Origin: Capsaspora owczarzaki ATCC 30864
Lineage: Eukaryota > Opisthokonta > Filasterea
Length of the DNA: 64,000 bases
NCBI RefSeq assembly: GCF_000151315.2
Contig: NW_011887295.1
Span: 609,504 to 673,503, forward strand
Direction: 5' to 3'
Position numbers and translations under genes: made by a program. The stretch's first letter is position 1. Each line of letters opens with the position of its first letter. Shown piece after piece: positions 1 through 11,765 of the stretch. The notes beneath the pieces are model-generated. The model was given only the letters and a program-made list of their open reading frames with translations, was not told the DNA's origin and made no database searches.

Positions 1-233
1 CACTGCTATAACTATATTCCATCAACAGCGGGACTGTACCCTCAGGATTGACCCCGCACGGCGACGAAAACGAACAATCTCGTTTTTTTCGAGCTGTCTC
101 CAGTGCCAAACGCAGCGACCATCCAGTGATTCCCGACATCCCTCGTTTCAATCATGTCGACCAATGCATTTCCAAGTCACAATCCGAATCCGAATCCGAA
201 TCCGAGTCACTCCTTATTTTCCAATCGTATTCA

Positions 234-2378
234 ATGGTAATTCATCCTTTGCAATGGTTTTCCATTGACAATCCATCGGTCATAGCTTTTTTTTTTTTTT
301 TTTTTTGCGTTCTAACGTCGTCGTGTTTCTGCTGCGCGTTTCTGTTCAATCACCTCATTCACCAACAGGGTCAAGGACAGTCAGGACTCGGCGGCGGTCT
401 CAACGGCCACGCCGCACAGGGCTCTGGACGCAACCAGAACGATGACAAGGTAAAGAAAAGCCAGAAAAAAAAAAAAAAAAAAAAAAATCTGGAAGCTATG
501 TTCAGTGTTGCTGTAGCTGTTTGTGAGTTTGGGGTCCCCTCGCGTTCTACTCGCAATGAAGCGAAACAGAGGACTCCCGTTCGCGTGTCGAGTCTGCAAA
601 CATCGATCGCACAAACCAAAACCAAAACCAAAACCAAAACCAAAAAAAAAAAAAAAAAGAAAGAAAAAAAAAAGCAAGAATCGCGAATCGCGAAAGTTTT
701 TTTTTTTCTTTCCGTTTCGTTGTCCTCTTTTTTTTTCCTCATTGCAGTCGAGCTCGACTCACAGTGCGCTGGATCTGATTGCGTTCTGACAGGACAAGAA
801 GAAGAAAAAGTACGAGCCGCCGGCGCCAACGACGATCGGCAAGCGCAAGAAGAAGCGCGGACCCGAGTCGACCAACCGACTTCCTGCAGTCGTCCCGCAC
901 ACCAAGTGCCGGTTGCGTCTCCTCAAGTTGGAGCGCATCAAGGACTACTTGCTCATGGACGAAGAGTTTATCCTCAACCAGGAGCGTCTCAAGCCTCAGG
1001 AAGAGAAGAATCAGGTCCGGATCTGAGAAGAATGGGAGAGGAGAGGAGGCTTTCTAGCCAATCGCCGTTTACTCACACACACACACACACTCGTCATCTC
1101 TTACAGGAAGAGCGAGTCAAAGTCGACGAGCTTCGCGGCTCGCCAATGCTTGTCGGCACGCTTGAGGAGATCATTGACGACTCACACGCGATCGTCTCAT
1201 CCGCAATCGGACCCGAGTTTTATGTCACCATCATGTCGTTCGTTGACAAGGACCAGTTGGAACCCGGCTGCACCGTTTTGCTGCACAATAAGCTCAACTC
1301 TGTCATTGGTGTTCTTGCTGATGACGCCGACCCCATGGTCAACGTTATGAAGATTGAGAAGGCGCCGCGCGAGACGTACGCCGACATTGGTGGTCTTGAT
1401 TCGCAAATTCAGGAGATCAAAGAGTCTGTCGAGCTTCCCTTGACACATCCCGAGCTGTACGAAGAAATGGGCATCAAGCCGCCAAAAGGCGTCATCCTGT
1501 ACGGTCCTCCTGGCACCGGCAAGACACTGCTCGCCAAGGCCGTCGCCAACCAAACATCTGCCACCTTTTTGCGCGTCGTCGGCTCGGAGCTCATCCAAAA
1601 ATACCTTGGTGACGGTCCCAAGCTCGTTCGTGAGCTCTTCCGTGTCGCCGAAGAGCACGCACCTTCCATTGTCTTTATTGACGAAATTGATGCCGTGGGT
1701 ACCAAGCGTTACGACTCAAACTCTGGCGGCGAGCGCGAAATCCAACGCACCATGCTCGAGCTGCTCAACCAATTGGACGGTTTCGACACTCGAGGCGACG
1801 TCAAGGTCATTATGGCGACAAACCGTATCGATTCACTCGATCCTGCTCTGATTCGTCCAGGTATGTCGGTTCTTTGTTTGTCTCTGCTTTTTCTGTTGCT
1901 CTGCTTTTTCTGTTGCTCTCTTGATGGCTGCATTGCAGCAAGGCGGTGCTTTGACTCGAGCTCATTGTTTGTTGTGATTTCTCTCCTCTCCCACAGGCCG
2001 TATTGATCGCAAGATTGAATTCCCATTGCCAGACGAAAAGACCAAGCGTCGCATCTTCTCCATTCACACTGGCCGCATGACTTTGAATGCGGACGTCACA
2101 TTTGAAGAGCTCATCTCTGCCAAGGACGATTTGTCTGGCGCTGACATCAAGGTAATACTTTGGATCTGTTTTTTTTTTTTTGTTTTTTTTTTGTTTGTTG
2201 TTTGACTTTGGCTGCGACTAACCTCTTGGGACTTTTTGGACAGGCTATCTGCACTGAAGCTGGTCTCCTGGCTCTTCGTGAGCGACGTATGAAGGTTACG
2301 CTGGAGGACTTCCGCAAGTCGAAGGAGAATGTGCTTTACCGAAAGAACGAGGGACACCCAGAGGGCTTGTACCTCTAA
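234..2378 (+). CDS. PSMC1: 26S proteasome regulatory ATPase subunit 4 (Rpt2/PSMC1)
   Basis: AAA+ ATPase of the 19S base ring that unfolds substrates for the 20S proteasome. Proposed exons are 234-236, 369-449, 793-1014, 1107-1860, 1997-2151 and 2244-2378, giving 449 residues against about 440 in animals, with all phases agreeing. The protein starts MGQGQSG, matching the conserved N-myristoylation signal of Rpt2. It continues with a lysine-rich stretch, the OB-like region, Walker A GPPGTGKT, Walker B VFIDEID, and ends in LYL, the C-terminal docking tail typical of Rpt2. The first coding exon appears to hold only the ATG, because MGQ requires joining ATG at 234 to GGTCAAGG at 369. Family identity is certain; the start exon is inferred from conservation. 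Introns carry long A and T runs. The next gene is convergent, 190 bp away. Confidence 0.95.
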
Positions 2379-2567
2379 GGGTTTCTCCTGTTCTGTTTGT
2401 TCGTTGCACTCGATTCCTATCTTCCTCTCCCCTTTTCCCCCTTTCTCGGCCACTTGCGTGCGCTTTGTAAACAAAGAAATGATGAAAACCAACACGCACA
2501 ACTTGCACATTTTGACGGTATTACTTTCTGTCGTTAATCATTTAGATCTACAGTACAATGCAACAGA

Positions 2568-3662
2568 TCAGTCGCTGTCGCTGTCGCCGCCCTTTTCGTC
2601 GTTCTTTCCGGCTTTCTTCGGACCCACTCGATCGGCCTTGCGTGAGTGTGTTTTCAGCTTGGAGTCGGAAAACTTGTGCTTGTCCTTGCGTGACATGGAC
2701 TTTTTGTTGCGGCAGCCTTCGCCACCCTCCCAGTACCGGGTGGATGTATCGGCCGTCAAGGCTTTGCCGCAGCTGCATGGCTTGTGTGCCGCAAAGTTTT
2801 GTTCCTTGGAGCAAAAGCCGCAAATCATGCGGGTGGCCCATTGCGGATGATGACCGTCCGGCGTGTTCTCGTTGTGGCAAATGTCGCACGCGAACGCTCG
2901 ACCACAGCACGGGAATCGCACCCAACGGTAGGACTTCTTGTAGTGGGCACACGTTCCAAAGTCCGGCAAGGGAGAGCCGGGTTTGATGTTGGGATCCTTG
3001 ACGGGGCGCGGACGCTTGGAGGTGAGCAGTCGCTTGCCCATGTTGGTCACGCCAGAGGCAGACTTGCCGCCAGTCGCGTCATTGCTGGTTCCAGCAGCGT
3101 CGCTGCCTTCCAAGTGCCGAACAAACGTGATGCTCGTCAACGCGACGGACATGCTTTCGTGGCAGTGGCGGCAGGGATGCGTGCGCGTTTCGCCGAGCAC
3201 GAACGGGGACTGTCGAATGGTCGACTCGTTCATGCAAGCGAGGCATTGGAAGGTGACCTCAGAATCGTGCGAAACGACGTCCACGGCAGAGCAGCCCGCC
3301 ATTTCGAGGTAGCCGAGTGCGGGCGATGCTGCGTGCACGATGGCTGGCCGAAGATGCACGCTGAATGCCGACCGACACCGCTCACATTCACCTGCCGGCG
3401 AGGAGAGTGGTCGCAGTTTGATGTCGAGGCTGGCCTTGCATCGGGAGCACTGTAAACTCAGATGCAGCAGCTCGACGCGCAAGAGGGCAATGTTGGTCAT
3501 CTGCAAGCTTGTCAGCCGAACTTCCGTGCCTTTCGGCGCCGCAGCAGCAGCCATGGCCGAGAGTTGTGGCATGGCCGACGCGAACTCGTCTGTTTGGTCC
3601 TCGCCCGATTCCGCATTGTCCTCGCCAGAGTCTGCTGCATCGTCGCTCACGTCATCCAAATT

Positions 3663-3696
<34 letters not shown>

Positions 3697-5540
3697 TCGC
3701 TGTCCACGCCGGCAAAGACGTCGTTCGAGTTGAATCGCTCTTGTTCGGGCGGCTTGGATGTGGCAGTCACCTTTGCAGCGTTTGAACCAGACGAAATCGC
3801 GTTGCTGGCAACGGATGCAGCACCCGCGTTACTGTTACTGGGTCCGTTGTTGATTGTGCGAGGAGGGGTTGGTTCGGCTGCGGCTTCTTCAGAGCCATAG
3901 ACTTTGGTTCTCAGCTCTGTGGCACTCACGAATTTCAGCGTCTTCTGAATCTCGTCATCGCGCCGCATTTGGCGTCCGGCCTCGACAAACAGGCGCTCGA
4001 GGTTCTTGTCCAGCCACTTGAGAAACGGGCGAATCATGAGCAACGGTGTCTGAGACTGCACGTCAGGCGCGGCACCCGATGCAGGCTGCACAAACTTGCT
4101 TGAGAGCACGAGTTGGTGTTGCTCCGCAATCGGCGCAACCAGCAGCCGATTCAGAAATCCGACAAAACGCTCGGGCATGGTCTGGGTGGGCAGCGCCGTA
4201 ATTGCAGGCGGCAAAAGAGGATACCGAGGACCAAGCGCCACCTGCAAACGGATTGCATCAACCTCAAACGGCCAATCGGGGTCGGTCGGCACCACATCAA
4301 ACGTGATGGTGGCGACTGGTGTCGTGCTCGAAACCTCGTCTGGTTGCAGCTGCGCCGAAGTGAAGCGACGCTTGAGCGCAGTCAGTTCTGCTGCGCGCAG
4401 CTGTTGCAACTGCACATCGAAGAGTGCAGCGACTGTGATGGTAGGCGGCGGGGCTGGAGCTGCTGTTTGGGGGTTTTCGGGGGTGGCAGGTGCCTTTGAT
4501 GCCGTCATGCTGCTGCTGCTGCTGGGAACGGCGGCGGTCGCAGAAGTCGCGGCGGAGCGCTTGGACAGGTTTTGGCGCCGAGATTTCTGGCTGGAGGCAG
4601 GCTCCTCGGAAGCTGCTGCCGTGGCGGCCTTGGCCTCTTGTTCCCCAGCAGCCTGCTCGGGCGTGGGATGTCGAAAGCGGCAGTTGGCACCAGAAGCGCA
4701 CTCACCCTGACGGAAGAATCGGCAAACGGGTAGAGTGGACGCGCGTTGTTCTCGCGAAGGTCGAGTGCCGGCCGCAGAGCCAGTCGGAGCTTGGGCTGAC
4801 GCACTAGCTGCTGCAGTGGTAGAGTTCCTGCCGTTGTGTGCTGCCGTGGAGGAAGACGAAGCAGGAGAAGATGCTGCAACTGAGACTGTCGCAGGCATTT
4901 GATGCGAAAAGGCACAAGCTGCTCCGCTCATGCATCCAGCCGGCGTCAGGAAGAACTGACAAACTGGAGAGTGTGACTGCGACGATGCAGCGGCGGGATG
5001 TGGCGAAGAGCTCGAAGAAGCAGAAGCGGCAACGGCAGCTTGGTTTCGATTGTTGTGGTTGGCTCGGCCGGGTTTGGTGTGCTCCGGAGCTCGTTGGTGT
5101 GCAGCTGCACCCTTCGACGCCTGGTCGTTGCCTCGGCCTTGCCTGTGACTCGATCGATGTGCGTTGTCCGTGCTTGAGTTCACGCTCGGTGCCGCAACGG
5201 AGGATTCCTGGTTGGCTCCGCTGGCAGACGCTCCCTGCTGCGCACGCTTGCCTCCGCCACGCTTGGATCCACCTGGCGAGCTGGAGCTCGGCGATGACTG
5301 CTGGGCAGCAGCAGCGCGGGACGACAAAGTGTCTGGTGCTGGACTCGCGCGATCGCGTCCGGTTTCCGTCATCAGCAGCGATTGCTCAATCGCTTCAGCC
5401 AGGACTGCCGAGGGACTGCTGGTCGCAGCACGCTCGCCGGTCACAGCAGCAACTGCACCGCGCTTGCTGGGCGATGGGGTAGCACTGGCTTTGCGTTGGC
5501 GGCGCGATCCCGGACTGTCCACCGCGACGTCGTCCGCCAT
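2568..5540 (-). CDS. Intronless CCCH / RWD-like / CHY zinc-finger protein
   Basis: Single-exon ORF of 990 residues. I chose the ATG at 5540 (MADDVAVDSP); an in-frame ATG lies 20 codons upstream at 5600. The first 190 residues are Ser/Ala-rich and low in complexity. Two CCCH fingers follow, near residues 194-213 (starting CQFFLTPAGC) and 273-291 (starting CRFFRQGEC); these usually bind RNA. Residues roughly 370-520 resemble an RWD domain, with an amphipathic first helix and the diagnostic YPxxxP-type turn in GPRYPLLPPAI. An acidic Asp/Ser tract and several CxxC pairs lead to a C-terminal CHY zinc finger (CAHYKKSYRWVRFPCC, then CDIC and CGFC), a fold binding several zinc ions. RWD plus CHY suggests a link to ubiquitin or RNA quality control, but the function is not known. 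It ends in a basic, acidic-tipped tail. Confidence 0.85.
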
Positions 5541-5910
5541 GTTGAGTTTGGGTCTTTTGGTCTGAGCAAAAGATAGATGGACTGACTTATGACTCAACAC
5601 AAGGATCCGGCTTCAAATGACAAGTATCGATCAATAGAACAATCAAGAACGAATGTGCAACTCTCTTGGGCAACGAAAAACAAACAAAAAAAAAAGTATC
5701 AGCTTTGGTCATAAACAACGATTGCAAAAACTCAAACACCACAAGCACAAACATCTCAGGCAATACAGTATCATCGATTCAGTTTTTCCTCCTCAGTTGA
5801 TTGGGAAGGCAAAAGAAAGGGTCCTTGCGAGAGGAAACAGAGCGCCAAAAAAAACACCGTTCAAGCCAAACAATCAACACACACAAAAACCTCATCAAAA
5901 AGCAAGCAGC

Positions 5911-7947
5911 TCACGCATATAATGGCTGCGTGTACAGCCGGAAATAAAGAGTCTTGGAACGAAATACGGAGAACGAGTTGTCGAATTTGAATAAATACAC
6001 GCCGGGGAGATCAGTCGTATGCGCACCGCGCACGACTTGCAGGTTGGACTCTGATCGCAGCGTTGGCAAGATGGGTGTGACTGCCGTGTGGGAGAACGAG
6101 TTGGTCTCGAACGTGACGCCAAAGCCAATGTCGTAGGATTCGGTCGCAAACTCCCAGGTGGTGTGCCATTTCTTGGGAACCGGGGGAGGGACGTCGGATC
6201 CGTTGGAGGAGTTGGCCGCATCCGCAGGGGCGATGGTCGACACAACAGCATTGCCATTGACGGCCGAGGGCGAGGGCGTGGAAGGTGCATCGCTACCGAC
6301 CGTCAGCCGAACGGTGGCAGTCTCGCCTCGACCAATCACGAGGACGGAATCTGGGTCGCCTCGGACAGCCTCAACGAAGCGCTGGTGCGCAGCCAGCTTT
6401 TCGCCAGCCGCATCCAACGTCTCTGCAGTCTGATGCGCATGATCATGGACTAGGTCATGCGAGTGTGCGTGCTCGCCGTCGTGCGAGTGTCCGTGGTGGT
6501 CGCCGTCGTGGGAATGTCCGTGATGGCCTGAAGCCTGTTGTGAAGGATGTGGGTGTGAGTATTGTTGCTGCTGTTGTTGCTGCTGTTGTAATTGCTGTTG
6601 CTTTAGTTGTTGTTGCTGCAATTCGGCTTGCTGTTGCTGCAGCTGTTCAAGGCGCTGTTGCTGTCGCACGGCCTCCTCTCGCTTCAGACGCTCCTCCTCT
6701 TGTTGACGAGCAAGCTCGCGGGCCTCTGCCTCTGCCTGCTCTCGCGCTTTCCGCTCCTCTTCGACCTTGGCGGCGATCGCCTCAGTGACAAACTGCGTCC
6801 ACGAGTCGGAGTCTGCCAGAATCTGAATGACGCCTGCCATGGCCTCCTCTCGCGAGATGTTGCCCAGGGCTTGCCATGCATTTCTGTAGAAGAGTGGACC
6901 ACATCGGGAAAGAGGAAAATCAGTACGGGAAGGCAGACGACGAGCAAAACGCCCGACAAAAGTCAAAACCAGACAGCATTCGCCACAGAATGCTTTGATT
7001 GATCCTAGCCTTCAAATTACCTCTGATCTTTGCCGACGAAATCGAAAAAGCCAACGTCGGGCATCTTCTCGGGGGCGTATGTGCCGTGCTGGACTTGCTT
7101 TCTGTATGCAAACAGCGCGTTTTTCTCGGCATACGGCAGCGCGACAAGGAAGGATTGGCTATCTACAAAAACAAGACAAACACGAAAAACAATAATTGAG
7201 TAAGATTCAGATGCAGAACGACAGCATGAAATGACGACCACCGAAGCAAAATGAAGCGTTCAATACAAGTGCATTGAAGAATCAAAAAAAAAAAAAAAAA
7301 AAAAAAAAAAGGCCCTGTAGTGAATGCGTGGCAAACTGGATCTCCAACGCAAGTTGCTCGCCTCTTTCCCAAACACAGACCACCCAACGCGCGAGCTGTA
7401 ACCCAGACACAAAAGCGAGGGCGATGACAGAGGCACCGGCCGAGGCACTGGTCTCGTTGCGCTCGTGATGCGGAAACGGCAGCAAAGAAGCACGAGTGCC
7501 AGAGACTGGAACTGAACGAACAGAACAGCCGCGCGTTTCGACTCCACAACGACCCGGAGTACGTTATCACACTACGCGAGATGTACCAGCAAGCAAAGCA
7601 ATGGCGCAAAATCGGGACTCGACGCGTCGCCAGCACAGTCCGAAGGCGCTCGGCTCGCCTTTTCAAATCCGCGTCCTATCAAAAAGCCCAGCCAAAACGG
7701 TTTTTCCCGTTTTTTTTTTTTTTTTTTTCTTTTGTGTTTGGTACACAGACTTACTTTGACGCAGGAACTGCAACGCAAGGCCGTAGACCTCGACGAGCGG
7801 GCGGCCGTACTTCTGAGGACCACCTTCGCTGGCAGTGGTGGCGGAGGACGGGGCGGACGGGGTCGCTTTGCCGCCGATGGGCAGTGCCTGAGCGCTGGAT
7901 GCACTCTCCTCTCCCGCCATCTCAGCAGCCATCCGACGGTCCACCAA
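5911..7947 (-). CDS. ACBD3: ACBD3/GCP60-like Golgi protein (acyl-CoA-binding + GOLD domains)
   Basis: Exons 7947-7755, 7162-7021 and 6883-5911 join in frame to 435 residues. The N-terminal acyl-CoA-binding domain spans the three exons and carries LVEVYGLALQFLRQ, YAEKNALFAYRKQ and MPDVGFFDFVGKDQR followed by AWQALGNISREEAM. A charged Glu/Arg coiled coil and a Gln-rich stretch follow, then a His-rich HGHSHDG repeat. The C-terminal GOLD domain contains WEFATESYDIGFGV and PGVYLFKFDNSFSVFRSKTLYFRLY. In animals this family scaffolds PI4KB and giantin at the Golgi; that role is inferred here. The start is one of three close in-frame ATGs (7947, 7932, 7920). Its promoter region is shared head-to-head with the Sds3 gene. 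Confidence 0.9.
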
Positions 7948-8348
7948 GCAACTAGAGCAAGCTAAATGGGGGAAAAATAAAGCACTGAATGAAGAAAAAA
8001 AAAAAAGAGGGAGAGAAAAAAAAGAGAAATGAGAGTCGATAGAATTGGATCTGAACGGAGCAACGATTGGGGCATTGAATGAATGGAAAGTTTCGGCCTT
8101 TTGACGAACCAGTGTGATGGAACGCTGTGTTTGGCGTTGATTTCCAACGGCGAGCGGTCTTCTTGCTTGATCGCTGCTGCTGCTGATGACAGTGGACCCC
8201 GGTGTGGTTTTTTCATTTGTTTCCTTACTCGTTTTTCAGTCACTCTTACTTTTTTTTGTTTTTCTTGCCTTCTTTCGTTTTCTTTGTTCCTTTTGTTATT
8301 CCCGAGTTCTTTGATTCAGCTTCACTTTGAGGGGTTGTTCTGGACACG
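7948..8348. promoter_or_regulatory. Divergent intergenic region between ACBD3-like and Sds3 genes
   Basis: 401 bp between two divergent start codons, so it probably contains both promoters and 5' UTRs. It is T-rich toward the Sds3 side, with A-runs near 7993-8025. I see no clear TATA box or repeated operator-like motif. Confidence 0.5.
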
Positions 8349-8556
8349 ATGAGCGAAGTCGTTGCAGAGCGCGCCGCTCAGGCAATGGCGATCGACGAAG
8401 ACACTGCTGCGGCTTCCTTCTCGGAGAGCGACGCTGGTACAGAACACTCCCCTCACGTCGCTTCACTCGAGCCATCGTCTTTCTCTGTCGGCTTCTCTTC
8501 TCATGATGGGTCCCCCCACAAGCACTGTGCAGAGTGCGACTGCTCGAACGCTCAAT

Positions 8557-8589
<33 letters not shown>

Positions 8590-8608
8590 GTGTGTGTGTG
8601 AGAGCAAA

Positions 8609-8651
<43 letters not shown>

Positions 8652-8843
8652 GAGTTGAATTTAACGGGCGTTCCTCCCAAAGTCGGACTGAGCGAGAGGA
8701 CGCTTGGTCGAGCCTGCGACGGTGGCTGTTTGCGGTTGATTTCATGCTCGATGAAACGCAGGCGAGTGGCTGGCGTGACGCGGGCGATGCTGGGAGAGAG
8801 AGAGAGAGAGAGAGAGAGCGGGGACTCTACCTTGCAAAACGCC

Positions 8844-8874
<31 letters not shown>

Positions 8875-10873
8875 TGACCTTCTTTTTTGTTTTCTGGTTG
8901 GCATTGCTAGCAAGCGGAAGAGGCAACGAGAGAGCCAAAGAGAGAGAGAGACAGCGCGTCGGAGGGGGGGGGGGTCGTTTGCTCGTGTCCAACAAAGGCC
9001 CCCCCCCGCTTCTTGGACGAATGCAGGCTGGCACTGGACTGCGCGGGGAACGACATCGCCGCTCTCACACAAAACGGCTTTTTGGATTGTTCATGTGTTC
9101 CAGCCGCCTTTTTTTTTTTTTTTTTTTTTTTTTTCCCGACGTCTCCACTCATCATGTTGCGACATTTCCCTCCTTGCTCCTGACAGACGACGACGACACA
9201 GAAGACGACCCCGTCGGCGACAAGCGCAAGAAGGACCTGCTGCTCGAGAACATGGCGCGCATCGAGCGCGAGTTTGCCGACCTGCGTGATCGGTGAGTTT
9301 TTGTGATGCTTTTGAAGTTTTTGAGCCTTTTTGGTTGCATGCGCGACTCTAACTTGTGAACATTGCTCAAACCCTGGCGCACGAAAAAACTCAATCGCAG
9401 CTTGTACCAAGAAAAGCTCGGCCAGCTGAACAAGGAGCTCGAATTGCTCAACAGCGGTAATCGATTTGCTTTCCTTCCTTCCTGCACTGATTCGACGCCG
9501 ATTGGTTGATTTGTTGGTCCGATGGGCTGGTCTCGCTCACTTTGTCACAACAATCTGCTTTTTTTGTCGTGTGTCACAGACGAACATCCTGATTTTCAAA
9601 AGCAGGCCGCCATGCTGGAGCGTAAAAAGACAGACCGCTTGACCACAATTGAGCTGTACCGAAAACTGCAATTAGAAAACATTCAGCACCAGCACGCCTT
9701 CGAAAAGCGGGAAATCGAGAACGAGTATCAGGTAATGACGGGTGACACTTTGTGTTTGTGCTTTTTTTTTTTTTTTCGAAGATCGATCCTGACTGTTTTG
9801 CGCGCTTTGCCGTTCCTGCTGAAACGCTAGACCAAACGCGGTGAAATCCGAGATGACATTCTGGGATCGCTGCAAGACAAACGCAAGAAACTCGAAGAAG
9901 ACAAGAACGCCATGGACTTGGCAAGCGAGCTAGAAACACGCGCCATGGCCACACGCAAGCTGCGACGACGCGTCGAGGCGGTCAAGGAGCCCGGCGTGAC
10001 CCAGATTGAAAAGAAGCGCAAGAATGCCACAGCTACTGGACCCCCGATCGTGCACCTGCTCGACGACGGCGAAATCAACGACGATTTGAACGCCATTCGA
10101 CGAGTGACCCAGAAAAACCATGCAGGCGGCAATCCCGGCGCCCTTCCTCCCGGCATGGCTGGACCACCGACTGTGATGGGTCAGCAGCACCCTGGGATGA
10201 TGTTCATGGGCTATCCACCCGGTGGGATGGGCATGCCGATGGGCGCTCATCCAGGCATGCCGATGGGAATGCCAGGTGCTGGCCCTGGCGGCGTGGGAGG
10301 CGCTGTTTTGCCTCCGGGTGTGGGTGTTCCCGTTGGTGCCCCACCCGGCATGGGCTATGGCATGAACCCGGCACAAGCTATGCCGCCTGCCGGTATGATG
10401 GGTGGCCGACGAAAGGATGGTGCGTTTGGGCCTGGCTCAAAGCAAGGTGCGTCCATATCGCAAGATGCAGTCGTTTTTTTTTCGCTGTTGGGCTGTTGGG
10501 CTGTTGCACTGTTGCTCACTTTTTTCGGGGAGGGGGATTTTTCTGCAGGCGAGGTGGAGGTCTATGTCGCCAACAATCAGCTCGTGGTCAACGAAGAGCC
10601 GTTCGAGAAAGGGCAAGTCATCTGGGTCGATCCTCGGGATAATACCGAAGTATACTCTGGTGTGATTGCAAGCATTACTCAACAAGAGGTAACCACCAAA
10701 CCTAGTCACTCGTCGAAATGTTTGACCACTCGTTTTTCTTTTTCGATCAACTGCATGCTTACACCACTTGTACCGTTCTCTGATAGATCTGGGTGCGTCG
10801 TCCCGATAATACCAAGTCAAAAATTTATTTGAATCTGCTTCGGACAGGGCGCTGCGCCATTCAGCGTGGTTGA
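8349..10873 (+). CDS. SUDS3: Sds3/SUDS3-family subunit of the Sin3-HDAC corepressor
   Basis: Exons 8349-8436, 9187-9292, 9401-9456, 9580-9731, 9831-10446, 10549-10688 and 10787-10873 join in frame to 414 residues. An acidic N-terminus leads into the Sds3-like coiled coil (LLLENMARIEREFADLRDR, LYQEKLGQLNKELELLN, then QAAMLERKKTDRL and HAFEKREIENEYQ). It continues with TKRGEIRDDILGSLQDKRKK. A Gly/Met/Pro-rich segment separates this from a C-terminal Tudor-like module, GQVIWVDPRDNTEVYSGVI and EIWVRRPDNTKSKIYLNLL, that matches the end of animal SUDS3. In animals and yeast Sds3 dimerises and holds the Sin3-HDAC complex together in the nucleus. Intron 1 is unusually long (750 nt) and full of GA, CT and poly-T tracts. 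The exon 1 donor was chosen because it gives a continuous acidic reading frame. Confidence 0.88.
8557..8650. repeat. GA/TG simple repeats and a 39-T homopolymer
   Basis: Within Sds3 intron 1: GA dinucleotides around 8559-8590, TG dinucleotides near 8591-8600, and an uninterrupted T run at 8612-8650. Similar runs recur at 8796-8818 (AG), 8844-8871 (A) and 9111-9134 (T). Confidence 0.95.
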
Positions 10874-11249
10874 TCTGTCACCGTGTGTCTGCAGTTTTTT
10901 GTTTTTGTCGTTGCTCTACGCTTGGTTGAAACTTGTGGGTTGATGTTGTGGCCAATTAAAGTACTGCACTTCCCCAGACAACAGGCAAGGAAATACACAG
11001 GGAGGGAGAGAGAGAGTGTGAGAAAAAAGAAAATCGTAGTTGTGGTAAATCAATCGTCCTTAATTTTTGGCTTCTATACACAGACAATTCAGCCTCACGA
11101 CACACTTGAAAACTCCTTCAAGAGGGTGCGAGAGACAATCAACGTGCTTGCAACACGCGGGGGGGGGGAGAGGGAGAGAGAGAGATAAGAGGAGTAGAAG
11201 AGAAACAAACAAAACAAATGGAGATGTAACTTGAAGCAAAACTTGTCAA
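10874..11249. other. Convergent 3' intergenic region
   Basis: 376 bp between the stop codons of the Sds3 gene (+) and the securin candidate (-). It contains short GA-rich and G-rich runs near 11000-11030 and 11158-11186. No ORF or RNA gene is visible. Confidence 0.6.
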
Positions 11250-11730
11250 TCACCATTGACCCTCGTCATCGGCTGGCATCTCCATTGGCGAAAGTGGCTC
11301 CTCTACAAAATCAGCGTCCTTTGGCATGTCCATATCGGCAAAGGGGTCTAAAAGGGGCAAACGAGCAATGATGAGTGGAATGTCCTTGAAACAAAGGCTT
11401 CCTGTTCTCGCTTGTCACCTACCGAAATCTGCAAGCGCGTCTACATCGAGTGAACTGGATAATGAAGATGATGTAACTAGTGTCGTGGACGCCCCCGCAC
11501 GTCGTTGCGGCTGCGGCATGGCGCGAAAATATGAATCAAATCCTAAATCGTACGGTTCGTATGGCAGATCTGTTGTGTTGCGTCCGAAATATTCAAAAGT
11601 GAGAGCAAAGTCCGTCCAAGGGCATCCAACGCAGCCTCCCCCCCCCCGCAATCAGCAAACACGAGGACCTGCATGATTCCAATGCAAACAATAGAAGGCA
11701 AAGAAGACCAAAAACGCAATGCAAGGTCAA

Positions 11731-11765
<35 letters not shown>

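Noticed and set aside
371-829. Minus-strand ORFs rich in Phe and Lys over the Rpt2 5' region
   Set aside because: Products of A/T homopolymers within introns.
4096-4710. 204-codon plus-strand ORF
   Set aside because: Shadow of the GC-rich CCCH/CHY gene on the opposite strand.
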